From Chryseobacterium populi (lineage in GTDB: Bacteria > Bacteroidota > Bacteroidia > Flavobacteriales > Weeksellaceae), in assembly GCF_000282115.1 (NCBI RefSeq), contig NZ_AKJY01000020.1, positions 1-33,171 on the forward strand: DNA of 33,171 nt, written 5' to 3'. The translations under genes and the position numbers were made by a program. Below are positions 1-7,675 of this stretch, piece after piece. Numbering within the stretch: position 1 is the stretch's first letter; the number at the start of each line of letters is the position of its first letter. Below the pieces are notes generated by a model. It saw only the letters and a list, made by a program, of their open reading frames with translations. It did not search any database and was not told the origin of the DNA.

Positions 1-28
1 TTAACAAACTAAATTTAATAATTTTAAT

Positions 29-59
29 TTGTCTGAAAAACAGGGAAGTCTACCCTTTG
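29..59 (+). promoter_or_regulatory. Possible promoter for the small membrane-protein run
   Basis: TTG at 29-31 is followed after 19 bases by TACCCTTTG at 51-59. This is close to the Bacteroidota consensus (TTG, about 20 bases, TAnnTTTG) but has one extra base inside the -7 box. It would start transcription near 66, some 50 bases before the first small ORF. This is weak sequence evidence only. Confidence 0.3.
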
Positions 60-116
60 TTATAAAAAGACTTTACAAAAACAAGTAGATGTAATTAAAT
101 ATCATCGTTTAAATAT

Positions 117-212
117 ATGAATAAGACTATTTCAATCTTAATGCTTCTTGGGTTAGAAGTATGGAGTCTTTGGGCATTTATATTCAAGAATAATAACAAG
201 TACAACTCATGA
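117..212 (+). CDS. 31-residue membrane microprotein
   Basis: This short ORF begins at ATG 117 and ends at TGA 210-212. The product has a polar N-terminus, a hydrophobic stretch at about residues 5-23 that includes two tryptophans, and a polar Lys/Asn-rich tail, so it would be a single-pass membrane peptide. Its stop overlaps the start of the next ORF as ATGA (209-212), the arrangement used for translational coupling, which is the main reason to believe it is translated. I do not recognise the family. A chance ORF in AT-rich sequence remains possible. Confidence 0.4.
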   Translation: MNKTISILMLLGLEVWSLWAFIFKNNNKYNS

Positions 213-427
213 AAAAAGAAAATCTTTCGATAATAGCGTTTGTAGCGGTATTGATGATTGCGCTCATACGTTTCTACGATTCATCTGTTTACACTATTCT
301 TTCAGCAGATCATGCAGGGATAATACAAGAGTGCATAAAAAAATCATTCTCACGGGGAATATTTTTTGGAGGAAGTATTTCGGTGGGTATTATTCTTGGA
401 ATTAGAACACTAAAAAAAACTAAATAA
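209..427 (+). CDS. Small two-TM membrane protein, unknown family
   Basis: The 72-residue product has two hydrophobic segments, at about residues 5-22 and 49-66, joined by a polar stretch with two acidic residues, a histidine and one cysteine, and it ends in a basic tail. This predicts a two-pass inner-membrane protein. It overlaps the preceding 31-residue ORF by four bases and lies eight bases before a third hydrophobic ORF, so the three probably form one transcription unit that ends at the terminator at 661-690. I see no recognisable motif and assign no function. Confidence 0.55.
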   Translation: MKKENLSIIAFVAVLMIALIRFYDSSVYTILSADHAGIIQECIKKSFSRGIFFGGSISVGIILGIRTLKKTK

Positions 428-435
428 TTATAAAT

Positions 436-606
436 ATGAAAAAATTGGCATTGGTTACATTTTTCTTTTTTATTATTTCATTAGGGATGAATTATTTTTT
501 TTATTCTGATTATGAAATTACAACGAAAAGCATTTTTGTATTAGTAGTAAGCAGTATTTTATTTGCTATTTTTATGTCTTTTCTTATGAAAAAATCGAAT
601 TCATAG
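436..606 (+). CDS. 56-residue two-TM membrane protein, unknown family
   Basis: The ORF runs from ATG 436 to TAG 604-606. The product has a Phe-rich hydrophobic N-terminal helix at about 4-22 and a second helix at about 32-50, with a short lysine-containing tail. It could be read as a signal anchor plus one further helix. It is the last of three closely packed small hydrophobic ORFs and sits just before a bidirectional terminator, which supports a shared transcript. No family is recognised. Confidence 0.5.
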   Translation: MKKLALVTFFFFIISLGMNYFFYSDYEITTKSIFVLVVSSILFAIFMSFLMKKSNS

Positions 607-660
607 CTATAGCAAACTAATTGCATAAAAAGGGCTCAGAAAGTAAAAGAAAATCTAAAA

Positions 661-690
661 ACGGCTCTGCAAATTAATTTGCGGAGCCGT
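661..690. terminator. Bidirectional intrinsic terminator
   Basis: ACGGCTCTGCAAATT (661-675) pairs with 676-690, with one G-U wobble and an A/T apex. On the minus strand the stem is followed by TTTTTAG, a good U-tract ending the GH3-family gene. On the plus strand it is followed by TTATTTATT, a weaker tract ending the three small ORFs. Confidence 0.8.
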
Positions 691-701
691 TTATTTATTG
701 T

Positions 702-2216
702 TTATTTATTCATCTCCAGTAATGGTTCAATATATTCCCGGTCATTGCTTAACCTCGGAACTTTATTCTGTCCGCCAAGCTTTCCTTTAGACTCGAGCCA
801 GTGATAAAATAGATTGGGCTTTGCGATATGTACAATTGGTCTTTTCAATGTCATACTGTTATACCTTTTAGCTTCATAATCGGAATTGATGGTTTTCAGG
901 TGCTGATCAAAAGAGTCGATAAAACGCTCTAAATCGTCCGGTTTTTCGCTGAACTCGAAAATCCATTCATGGGCACCGCTTTCATTTTCTTTCATAAAAA
1001 CAGGAGCTCCTGTGAAATCTGTGATACAGGCTCCCGTCACCTCACAAGCTTTTGAAAGGGCCGATTCTACATTAGTAATCATTAATTCTTCCCCAAAGGC
1101 ATTAATATAATGTTTAGTTCTTCCCGTAATTTTTATTCTGAAAGGATTGATGGATGTAAATATAACGGTATCACCGATTAAATATCTCCACAATCCACCA
1201 TTAGTGGTAATGACCATTGCATAGTTTTTTCCAATTTCCACCTCTTCAAGGTTTATAACTTTCGGATTGGAAAAATGAAACTGGTCCATCGGAATAAATT
1301 CGTAGAAAATACCGTAATCGAGCATTAAAAGCATTTCATCACTATCTGACCTGTCCTGGATTCCAAAGAAGCCTTCGGATGCATTATAGATTTCATAGTA
1401 ATTGATGTTTTTACCGATGATGTGCCGGTATTGCTCCTTATAGGGTTTAAAGCTGATTCCGCCGTGAAAAAAAACCTCCAGGTTGGGCCATAATTCTGAA
1501 ATATTCTTAATATCAGTCTCTTTTAAGATCCTCTGTAAAAGAACCATCATCCAACTCGGAACTCCCAGGATGCTTCCTACATCTTCGTTTTTAACTTCTG
1601 AGATAATTGCCCTTAATTTACTTTCCCATTCGCCCATCAGCGAAACTTTTTTACTGGGAGTGGTCGTAATTTCTACCCAAAATGGAAGATTATCAATTAA
1701 AATAGCAGATAAATCGCCGAATTTTGTGTTAAAATCTGCGTAGAGCTCGGAGCTTCCACCCAAACGTAAATTTTTATTGGTGAAAAGCTGATTTTCAGGA
1801 TGGTTATTGGCATAGATAGAAACCATATCCTTTCCGGCTTTCATGTGGCAGTATTCAAGGCTTTCAGTTGAAATAGGAATAAATTTGCTTTTAGCATTGG
1901 TTGTTCCGGAAGATTTAGCAAAATGCTTGATGCTACCGGGCCAGCTCACATCTTTATGCCCCTGTCTGGCTTTTTCAATATAAGGTTCAAAATCTTCATA
2001 GGTAACCATGGGAACTTTGCTTTTAAAGTCCTGGTAACTCGAAATAGAGTTAAATCCATACAATTTTCCGTATTCGGTATCTTCAGCATGAAATAACTGT
2101 GAAAATAATATACCTTTCTGGGTTTCAATAGGATGGTTCATGAAATTCTGTATCTGATCTATCCTTTGGCGGATAAACCAGTTAACCACAGTATTGAAAA
2201 GTGCCTTTGTTGCCAT
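702..2216 (-). CDS. GH3 auxin-responsive-promoter family protein (acyl-adenylate-forming enzyme-like)
   Basis: The 504-residue length and whole sequence match the GH3 superfamily, which in plants adenylates carboxylic acids and conjugates them to amino acids. Bacterial members are common in Bacteroidota, with unknown substrates. Visible motifs are the Ser/Thr-rich nucleotide-binding loop SSGTT (102-106), the second ATP motif YNASEGFF (277-284), WRYLIGD (343-349) and the hinge-type segment around residues 363-378 (TGRTKHY and FGEEL), in the order expected for ANL enzymes. There is no signal peptide, so it should be cytosolic. It is a single gene: the bacilliredoxin gene upstream has its own terminator, and the hairpin at 661-690 closes the GH3 transcript. 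The chemistry is inferred from the family; the substrate cannot be read from the sequence. Confidence 0.9.
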   Translation of the reverse strand: MATKALFNTVVNWFIRQRIDQIQNFMNHPIETQKGILFSQLFHAEDTEYGKLYGFNSISSYQDFKSKVPMVTYEDFEPYIEKARQGHKDVSWPGSIKHFAKSSGTTNAKSKFIPISTESLEYCHMKAGKDMVSIYANNHPENQLFTNKNLRLGGSSELYADFNTKFGDLSAILIDNLPFWVEITTTPSKKVSLMGEWESKLRAIISEVKNEDVGSILGVPSWMMVLLQRILKETDIKNISELWPNLEVFFHGGISFKPYKEQYRHIIGKNINYYEIYNASEGFFGIQDRSDSDEMLLMLDYGIFYEFIPMDQFHFSNPKVINLEEVEIGKNYAMVITTNGGLWRYLIGDTVIFTSINPFRIKITGRTKHYINAFGEELMITNVESALSKACEVTGACITDFTGAPVFMKENESGAHEWIFEFSEKPDDLERFIDSFDQHLKTINSDYEAKRYNSMTLKRPIVHIAKPNLFYHWLESKGKLGGQNKVPRLSNDREYIEPLLEMNK

Positions 2217-2268
2217 TACAACAAATATAATGATATTTGGATTTTCAGCGAATTTTTATTGTGAAAAA

Positions 2269-2297
2269 TAAAAAACCGCTACAAAATATGTAACGGC
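2269..2297 (-). terminator. Intrinsic terminator after the bacilliredoxin gene
   Basis: On the minus strand GCCGTTACA (2297-2289) pairs with TGTAGCGGT (2283-2275) around a five-base A/T loop, with two wobble pairs, and is followed directly by a run of Ts (2274-2269). It lies just past the bacilliredoxin stop, separating that gene from the GH3-family gene. Confidence 0.7.
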
Positions 2298-2320
2298 TAA
2301 ATATCTGGATTTATTGTCTC

Positions 2321-2731
2321 TTAGCAGTATTCATCATAGGCTGCCTGAAGATTTGCTGCAATAGCTCCTGCAGGATTTCCTTCAATATGATGTCTTTCCA
2401 GCATATGAACCAATTCTCCGTCTTTAAAAAGAGCTACACAAGGTGAGCTTGGAGGAAATGGTGCCAGATGTTTTCTTGCTTCTACTACAGCTTCTGTATC
2501 AAAGCCTGCAAAAACAGTAGTTAAATGGTCAGGTTTTTTATCTCCCGTTAAAGAGTATACAACTCCCGGTCTTGCTGCTCCTGCTGCACACCCGCATACA
2601 GAATTGATCACTAATAGAGTAGTCCCTGATTGTTTTAAAGCTTCTTCCACCTGTGCAGGAGTCGTTAAATCTTCAAAACCTTTATCTGTAAGTTCAGCCT
2701 TCATCGGCATTACTAAATCTGTTGGATACAT
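2321..2731 (-). CDS. BrxA/BrxB-family bacilliredoxin
   Basis: The 136-residue protein matches the YphP/YqiW (DUF1094) family of thioredoxin-fold bacilliredoxins. These reduce mixed disulfides between the thiol bacillithiol and cytosolic proteins. The active-site motif C46-G47-C48 lies in the expected context (SVCGCAAG) after the first beta strand, and the family's Pro-rich segment PFPPSSPC follows at about 92-99. The start MYPTDLVMP is the usual family N-terminus. Its own promoter (2753-2783) and terminator (2269-2297) make it monocistronic. It implies that the organism makes bacillithiol or a similar thiol, but no bsh biosynthesis gene lies in this window. Confidence 0.92.
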   Translation of the reverse strand: MYPTDLVMPMKAELTDKGFEDLTTPAQVEEALKQSGTTLLVINSVCGCAAGAARPGVVYSLTGDKKPDHLTTVFAGFDTEAVVEARKHLAPFPPSSPCVALFKDGELVHMLERHHIEGNPAGAIAANLQAAYDEYC

Positions 2732-2752
2732 ATTTTTGTTTTTTAATCAATG

Positions 2753-2783
2753 CAAAGTTAAACAATTCTTTACTTTTCTTCAA
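2753..2783 (-). promoter_or_regulatory. Bacteroidota-type promoter of the bacilliredoxin gene
   Basis: On the minus strand TTG (2783-2781) is followed after 20 bases by TAACTTTG (2760-2753). This is an exact match to the flavobacterial consensus of TTG, 19-21 bases, TAnnTTTG. The -7 box ends 22 bases before the bacilliredoxin ATG. Confidence 0.7.
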
Positions 2784-3025
2784 TTTATAAAAACTATTAA
2801 ATCGTTAGGAAAACAGAATGATGAGAAGTTATCGGTCTGATGATTATTTAATTATATTGAAAATATTATGAATTAATACTATGAATAGTGAAAAATTATT
2901 ATTAAATTTGAAATGATTCTGAAAACAAATAACCATGAAAAAAGTATTTAACCCATTCCCTCGACTTAATGATGTATTTAATTCTGTATAAAGAAGCGGA
3001 TTAAATCGGAAACTTTTAATAAAAT

Positions 3026-3055
3026 GAAGCCCTGAACTGGAAAGTTCAGGGCTTC
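3026..3055. terminator. Strong hairpin, probably the terminator of the dcw/YqeY unit
   Basis: A perfect 13-base stem (GAAGCCCTGAACT, 3026-3038, with 3043-3055) closes a GGAA loop. On the minus strand it is followed by ATTTTATT and on the plus strand by TTTAAT, so it may work in both directions. It lies about 100 bases past the stop of the last minus-strand gene of the cluster. Confidence 0.6.
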
Positions 3056-3157
3056 TTTAATCAAATCGATATGCAAAGGTTGAATATCCTTTTAAATAGT
3101 TGGTGTTTTTTCGTTGATAATTTTGACAGAAAGTTTCTGACAACGATTATTTTACAA

Positions 3158-3604
3158 CTATGACAGGAGTTTTTTAGCCATTTCGGAAATACTTTTTCCG
3201 TCTGATTTTCCGGCTAATGTTTTTGAGGCAACTCCCATTACCTTTCCTAAATCTTTCATAGATTCGGCGCCGGTTTCTGAAATAATATTCTTCATTTCAG
3301 CTTCCAGTTCTTCTGCAGAAAGCTGTTTTGGAAGAAACTGCTCGATTACTTTCATCTGGGCTTCTTCTACTTCTGCAAGATCCTGTCTTCCCTGTGCGGA
3401 AAACTGTTCGTAAGAGTCCTTACGCTGTTTGATCATTCTTTGTAAAATTGCGATTTCCTGTTCTGCTGATACTTCCGCACCTATGGCTTCCGTTTTCAGA
3501 AGAAGGATCTGGGCTTTTACGGCACGGAGAGAATCCAGAGCTACTCTGTCTTTTTCTCTCATCGCTGTTTTTATAGCTTCGTTGATGGTATTTTCTAATG
3601 ACAT
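3158..3604 (-). CDS. GatB/YqeY domain-containing protein
   Basis: The 148-residue protein is a YqeY-family member, a small helical domain homologous to the C-terminal tRNA-binding part of the GatB amidotransferase subunit. The length and the segments LRAVKAQI, QFLPKQLS and GKVMG near the C-terminus fit. I chose ATG 3604 (MSLENTIN) because family members start there. An ATG six codons upstream (3622) would overlap the isochorismatase-like gene by eight bases. It is the last gene of the minus-strand run that begins at mraZ, and a YqeY gene close after ftsZ is common in Bacteroidota. Its cellular role is unproven; a link to tRNA-dependent amidation or tRNA binding is inferred from homology. Confidence 0.88.
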   Translation of the reverse strand: MSLENTINEAIKTAMREKDRVALDSLRAVKAQILLLKTEAIGAEVSAEQEIAILQRMIKQRKDSYEQFSAQGRQDLAEVEEAQMKVIEQFLPKQLSAEELEAEMKNIISETGAESMKDLGKVMGVASKTLAGKSDGKSISEMAKKLLS

Positions 3605-3614
3605 ATTTTTTCTA

Positions 3615-4184
3615 TTATCCAAGCATCTGTATAAGCTCGGTGGTGTTTATAACTGTTGCAAACTCATTGTTTAAACATGACAGTTCCATGTTGTGTATGT
3701 CCTGAGCTGAATATTTTTCTCCATTGATTCCCATTCTGTCAAATGAAGCGCAGGCATCATCAATAAGGTAAGTATTGAACCCAAAATTTCCGGACATTCT
3801 TGTGGTAGTGCTTACACAATGTATCGTTGTAAGTCCAACGATAACTGTATTTTCTACTGATAGCCTGTCTAAAGATTCTTTTAAATTGGTACCAATAAAG
3901 CTACTGTTAACATTCTTTTTAATGAGATATTCATTTTCCAAAGGGATGAAATCATCTTTTAATGCATTTCCTTCGTTGCTTTCATGTAATAAAGACTGAG
4001 GGTCTTGTGAGCAGTGCTGAATAATAAAAACAGGTAATTGCTGCTTTCTGAAAACATCCAGGATTTTTTTTGCATTTTCTTCTGCTTTGGGATTGTTTCT
4101 GTTACCGCCCCAATATTCTGTATTGTCAAATCCTTTTTGAATGTCGACAATGAGAAGTGCAGTATTTCTATTTAATGACTTCAT
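3615..4184 (-). CDS. Isochorismatase-family cysteine hydrolase
   Basis: The 189-residue protein shows the isochorismatase/nicotinamidase fold. The catalytic triad is visible as D14 (LLIVDIQKGFD), K90 (KKNVNSSF) and nucleophile C123 (IHCVSTT). Family members hydrolyse isochorismate, nicotinamide, ureido compounds or related amides in the cytosol, and this sequence alone does not decide which. It lies 13 bases after ftsZ and 10 bases before the YqeY-like start, so it is co-transcribed with the division cluster. I see no functional reason for that placement, and it may simply be a passenger. Confidence 0.88.
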   Translation of the reverse strand: MKSLNRNTALLIVDIQKGFDNTEYWGGNRNNPKAEENAKKILDVFRKQQLPVFIIQHCSQDPQSLLHESNEGNALKDDFIPLENEYLIKKNVNSSFIGTNLKESLDRLSVENTVIVGLTTIHCVSTTTRMSGNFGFNTYLIDDACASFDRMGINGEKYSAQDIHNMELSCLNNEFATVINTTELIQMLG

Positions 4185-4197
4185 TTTATTTTAAAAA

Positions 4198-6120
4198 CTA
4201 ATCAACATCTTTATTTAAAAATCTGTTTTCTCTCACTTGCATAGAGCCATTGTTTTCAGACAGATAGGTGTTGATATTCTGGTCTGAAGCATTTGTTCCG
4301 TCAATAGAGATATTTTTTCTTTTGAAAGCAGGAACAGATTCGAATTCATTCGTTGCATCAAAGCTTTGATAACGGGAATTGAATTCTTTTAATTTATTTC
4401 TTCTTTCTATTACTCTTTCCTGGTCTGCCGTTTTATTCACAAAAGTGAATTCATTGTCTGCAGGTTTTGGAGTTTCGATTTCAGCTTTATTTTCAAAAAC
4501 CGGTTTTTCTTCTACTTTAGGCTCTTCTTTTACCGGGAAAAAACTTTCAACCTTTTGAGTTGTTTCTTCCGCGATATGAGTCACAGCCGCTTCCGGAGCA
4601 TTCAATTCTGCTTTTGGCTGACTGAAATCCGTTTTAGGATCATTGTTTGAAGGCTCGTTTACAAAGAAACTGAACTCTACCGGTTTTTCCTCAGAGTAGG
4701 TATTTGTGAAAGAATTTGTTTTAGGTTCTTCCTTCTTTTCTTCTGTTTCAAATGAGAATGACTGGATCTCTAAATCATTAGGATCATGATCCTCATCAAA
4801 GGAGAAAAGATTATAAGAGTCATCCTCGCTTATTTCTTCATTTCTCCAGCTCTGAACGGGGTTGTCAAGCGTATATTCTTCGTTATCAAAAGATTTTATT
4901 TCGGTTTTAATACCCTCATCCTCGATCATCATTTTTTTTTCAGTGGACGTAACCGTGAATTTTGGATTATCCTGGTCTTCGTCATCTAATCTGAAAAGGT
5001 TTTTACCTCCAAAATCATATCCCTGTTCAGGAACAACCTCTCTTTCTTCTCTTGTTTTAAAAGGAGAAGTTTTAGGTGCTTCCAGCCTGTCATTTAATCC
5101 GATTCTGATCTTTTCCGTCGGTCCTGAAAACTTTTGGTTATCATTTGAGAAACCTGTTGCAATCACAAGTACACTTACTGCATCTCCCAATTCTTCATCT
5201 GCACCAACTCCGAAGATGATGTCTGCGGTATTTCCTGCTTCTTTCTGGATATGATCCATGATGATCCCGATTTCATCCATTGTTACTTCTTCAGCGCCGC
5301 TTCTGATCAATAATAATACATTTTTGGCACCTGTAATTTTATTGTCATTCAATAACGGGGAATCAAGAGCTTTTCTTACTGCTTCTTCGGCTTTATTTTC
5401 TCCTGAAGCCGTACCTGTAGACATAAGGGCCGTACCGGAGTTCTGAAGCACAGATTTAGCATCTCTAAAGTCAATGTTTACATCGAAGTAACCGGTAATA
5501 ACTTCTGCCATCCCTTTAGCGGCATTGGTTAAAACTTCATCGGCTTTTGAGAATCCCTGTTTGAAGCCCAGGTTTCCGAATTGCTGTCTCAGTTTATCAT
5601 TGTTGATTACGATTAATGAATCAACATTGTTTCTTAATTTATCAAGGCCATTTTCGGCTTGTTCAAGTCTTCTTTTTCCCTCAAAGCTGAAAGGAACAGT
5701 AACAATACCTACTGTTAAAATTCCCATGTCTTTTGCCACTTTTGCAATCACAGGGGCAGCACCGGTTCCTGTTCCACCACCCATTCCGGCAGTAATGAAA
5801 ACCATTTTGGTGTTTTGTCCCATGGCAGCTTTGATTTCTTCGATACTTTCGATCGCAGATTTTTCTCCTACTTCAGGGTCGGCACCTGCACCAAGGCCTT
5901 CTGTAATTGTAGTCCCCAACTGAACTTTGTTGGCAACGGGGTTATTATCTAAAGTCTGGGCATCGGTATTACAGATCACGAAATCAACACCGTGAATCCC
6001 TTTTTCGTACATGTGTTTCAGGGCATTGTTTCCACCACCGCCAACACCAATTACTTTTATGATCGATGAATTTCCTTTTGGTAAATCAAATGAAAATCCT
6101 TGTGTCCCTATATTTTCCAT
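4198..6120 (-). CDS. ftsZ: Cell division protein FtsZ
   Basis: This tubulin-like GTPase polymerises into the Z ring at mid-cell. The GTP-binding segments are clear: GVGGGGNN (25-32) and the tubulin signature GGGTGTG (114-120). The GTPase and C-terminal polymerisation domains fill roughly residues 15-335. At 640 residues it is much longer than the usual 380-400. The extra length is an acidic, Glu/Asn/Thr-rich disordered linker (about 340-590). The conserved FtsA-binding peptide seems to be SVPAFKRK (595-602), resembling the PAFLRK end of other FtsZ proteins, but here 38 further residues follow it. The gene lies 90 bases after ftsA, across an AT-rich palindrome, in the standard ftsQ-ftsA-ftsZ order. 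Confidence 0.98.
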   Translation of the reverse strand: MENIGTQGFSFDLPKGNSSIIKVIGVGGGGNNALKHMYEKGIHGVDFVICNTDAQTLDNNPVANKVQLGTTITEGLGAGADPEVGEKSAIESIEEIKAAMGQNTKMVFITAGMGGGTGTGAAPVIAKVAKDMGILTVGIVTVPFSFEGKRRLEQAENGLDKLRNNVDSLIVINNDKLRQQFGNLGFKQGFSKADEVLTNAAKGMAEVITGYFDVNIDFRDAKSVLQNSGTALMSTGTASGENKAEEAVRKALDSPLLNDNKITGAKNVLLLIRSGAEEVTMDEIGIIMDHIQKEAGNTADIIFGVGADEELGDAVSVLVIATGFSNDNQKFSGPTEKIRIGLNDRLEAPKTSPFKTREEREVVPEQGYDFGGKNLFRLDDEDQDNPKFTVTSTEKKMMIEDEGIKTEIKSFDNEEYTLDNPVQSWRNEEISEDDSYNLFSFDEDHDPNDLEIQSFSFETEEKKEEPKTNSFTNTYSEEKPVEFSFFVNEPSNNDPKTDFSQPKAELNAPEAAVTHIAEETTQKVESFFPVKEEPKVEEKPVFENKAEIETPKPADNEFTFVNKTADQERVIERRNKLKEFNSRYQSFDATNEFESVPAFKRKNISIDGTNASDQNINTYLSENNGSMQVRENRFLNKDVD

Positions 6121-6150
6121 AATTATAATTTTTTAAAAATTTATAACTGA

Positions 6151-6209
6151 TAAATAATAAATGATAGCTGATGAGAGAATCATTAATCTTTTATCATTCA
6201 TCATTTATT
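6151..6209. repeat. AT-rich imperfect palindrome between ftsA and ftsZ
   Basis: AATAAATGA (6156-6164) is inverted as TCATTTATT (6201-6209), and inner TGAT motifs also mirror each other with mismatches, giving a stem-loop-like element of about 55 bases. It differs in sequence from the two repeat families at other junctions in this cluster. Confidence 0.5.
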
Positions 6210-6210
6210 T

Positions 6211-7593
6211 TTATTCTACTTCTTCAAAGAATTTTTTTACTTTTTCCATTAACGACTGGCCGAATGTAAGCTTTGCTTTTTTGTTTTCCTGCTGCTGGCT
6301 GATAACTTCCTGTTCCTGAACCGGCATTGTCTGCTGGATAGTTGCAGAAGATTCAGGTGAACTTGCTACAGCTTCCTGCTGAGGCTTTTCCTGAATTGGC
6401 TCTTCTTCATCAATTGCATTCTGTTTTTTATCCCTGATTTTTAAACTTTCCATTAATAACCCAATGGAAGTTGCAAATTCCGGACCTTTCAGATACTGGT
6501 TCTTATCGTTGGCGATATATTCATTGGCAAAACCGATTCTGCTATCGAAACCTGTTGTATAGTTAGCCAGCTGACGAAGATGCTTTAAATTGGAGCCACC
6601 ACCTGTAAGAACAATTCCTGCAATCAGCTTTTTCTTCTGTTCAAAGGCTCCGTAAGCTTTCAGCTCGGTGTTGACCATTTCAAGAATTTCTTCTACTCTA
6701 GCATTGATAATCTGTGCCAGGGTTTTAAGAGAAATTTCTTTATCCGGTCTGCCATGGAGCCCTGGGATTGTGACAAAGGTGCTGTCTTTTTCCAGTTCCG
6801 GAACTGCGGATCCGAATTTTACTTTTAATTGCTCTGCGTGTTTCTCAATAATGGAACAGCCTTCTTTAATATCTTCAGTGATAATCCCACCCCCGTAAGG
6901 AATTACGCAGGTATGACGAATAATATTGTCTTTAAATATAGCGATATCGGTAGTACCCCCACCAATGTCTACGATGGCAACTCCGGCTTCTTTTTCTTCT
7001 TTTGTAAGAACGGCTTCAGAAGATGCTAACGGCTCTAAGGTAAGGGCTTCCATTTCCAGTCCGGCTTCTCTTACGCATCTTGCGATGTTCCGGATACTTC
7101 CCATCTGTCCTACTACCACATGGAAATTAGCTTCTAAACGTTTACCGTGCATGCCGACAGGCTCCTGAATTTCACCTTCGGAATCTACTTTATATTCTTG
7201 AGGAAGGACATGGATAATTTCTTCACCGGGAAGCATGACCAGCTTTTTGACCTGATCTTTTAATGCTTCGATGTCGTCATCTGTAATAAATTTGTCCGGA
7301 TGTTCACGCATAATATAATCGGAGTGCTGCAGTGAGCGGATGTGTTTTCCTGCAATACCTACCGTTACTTTACGGATAGGGACTCCTGCGCTGGACTGTG
7401 CTTCAGCCACAGCCGCTTTGATTGAATTAATGGTCTGCGAAATGTTATTCACAATACCTTTATGAACTCCAAGACTTTTGGCCTTCCCTACACCGAGAAC
7501 CTCAATCTTCCCATGTGCATTCCTTCTTCCGACAATCGCGACTATCTTTGTTGTCCCGATGTCCAGACCTACTGAATACTCTTGATTTTCCAT
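6211..7593 (-). CDS. ftsA: Cell division protein FtsA
   Basis: This actin-like ATPase tethers FtsZ polymers to the inner membrane and recruits late division proteins. Phosphate-binding motifs are GLDIGTTK (9-16) and DIGGGTTD (209-216), and the 1C (SHS2) domain inserts between them as in the family. A Gln/Glu-rich linker (about 390-440) separates the globular part from a C-terminal amphipathic helix (LMEKVKKFFEEVE), the expected membrane-targeting sequence. The length of 460 residues is slightly more than the E. coli protein because of that linker. The gene sits between ftsQ and ftsZ, with a family A repeat in the ftsQ-ftsA gap. Confidence 0.97.
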   Translation of the reverse strand: MENQEYSVGLDIGTTKIVAIVGRRNAHGKIEVLGVGKAKSLGVHKGIVNNISQTINSIKAAVAEAQSSAGVPIRKVTVGIAGKHIRSLQHSDYIMREHPDKFITDDDIEALKDQVKKLVMLPGEEIIHVLPQEYKVDSEGEIQEPVGMHGKRLEANFHVVVGQMGSIRNIARCVREAGLEMEALTLEPLASSEAVLTKEEKEAGVAIVDIGGGTTDIAIFKDNIIRHTCVIPYGGGIITEDIKEGCSIIEKHAEQLKVKFGSAVPELEKDSTFVTIPGLHGRPDKEISLKTLAQIINARVEEILEMVNTELKAYGAFEQKKKLIAGIVLTGGGSNLKHLRQLANYTTGFDSRIGFANEYIANDKNQYLKGPEFATSIGLLMESLKIRDKKQNAIDEEEPIQEKPQQEAVASSPESSATIQQTMPVQEQEVISQQQENKKAKLTFGQSLMEKVKKFFEEVE

Positions 7594-7626
7594 TTGTTTA
7601 TATCGATTTGATTTTTTGAATTCATT

Positions 7627-7673
7627 GATAGGATTTGCATCCTATTCTTTATTAAATCGTCCTTTCAGGACTC
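7627..7673. repeat. Family A two-hairpin repeat, copy 1 (ftsQ-ftsA gap)
   Basis: The first hairpin is ATAGGAT (7628-7634) with ATCCTAT (7639-7645). A linker ending TTAAATC follows, then the second hairpin GTCCT (7659-7663) with AGGAC (7667-7671) around TTC, and then TC. Closely related copies lie at 11708-11753 and 17671-17716. Confidence 0.85.
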
Positions 7674-7675
7674 TT

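Larger units (their letters stand above)
2732..3157. other. Intergenic region between bacilliredoxin and YqeY-like genes
   Basis: This 426-base gap holds the bacilliredoxin promoter at its left end and a strong GC-rich hairpin at 3026-3055. Between them a possible 18-codon plus-strand ORF runs from ATG 2935 to TAA 2989-2991; a lone TAAATTTG box (2903-2910) lies upstream of it, without a TTG at the right distance. A loose dyad around 3125-3141 lies close to the YqeY-like stop. Nothing else coding is visible. Confidence 0.5.

Noticed and set aside
5525..5923. 132-codon frame antisense to ftsZ
   Set aside because: It is the mirror of the highly conserved FtsZ GTPase domain; its Pro/Ser-rich product is typical of an antisense shadow.
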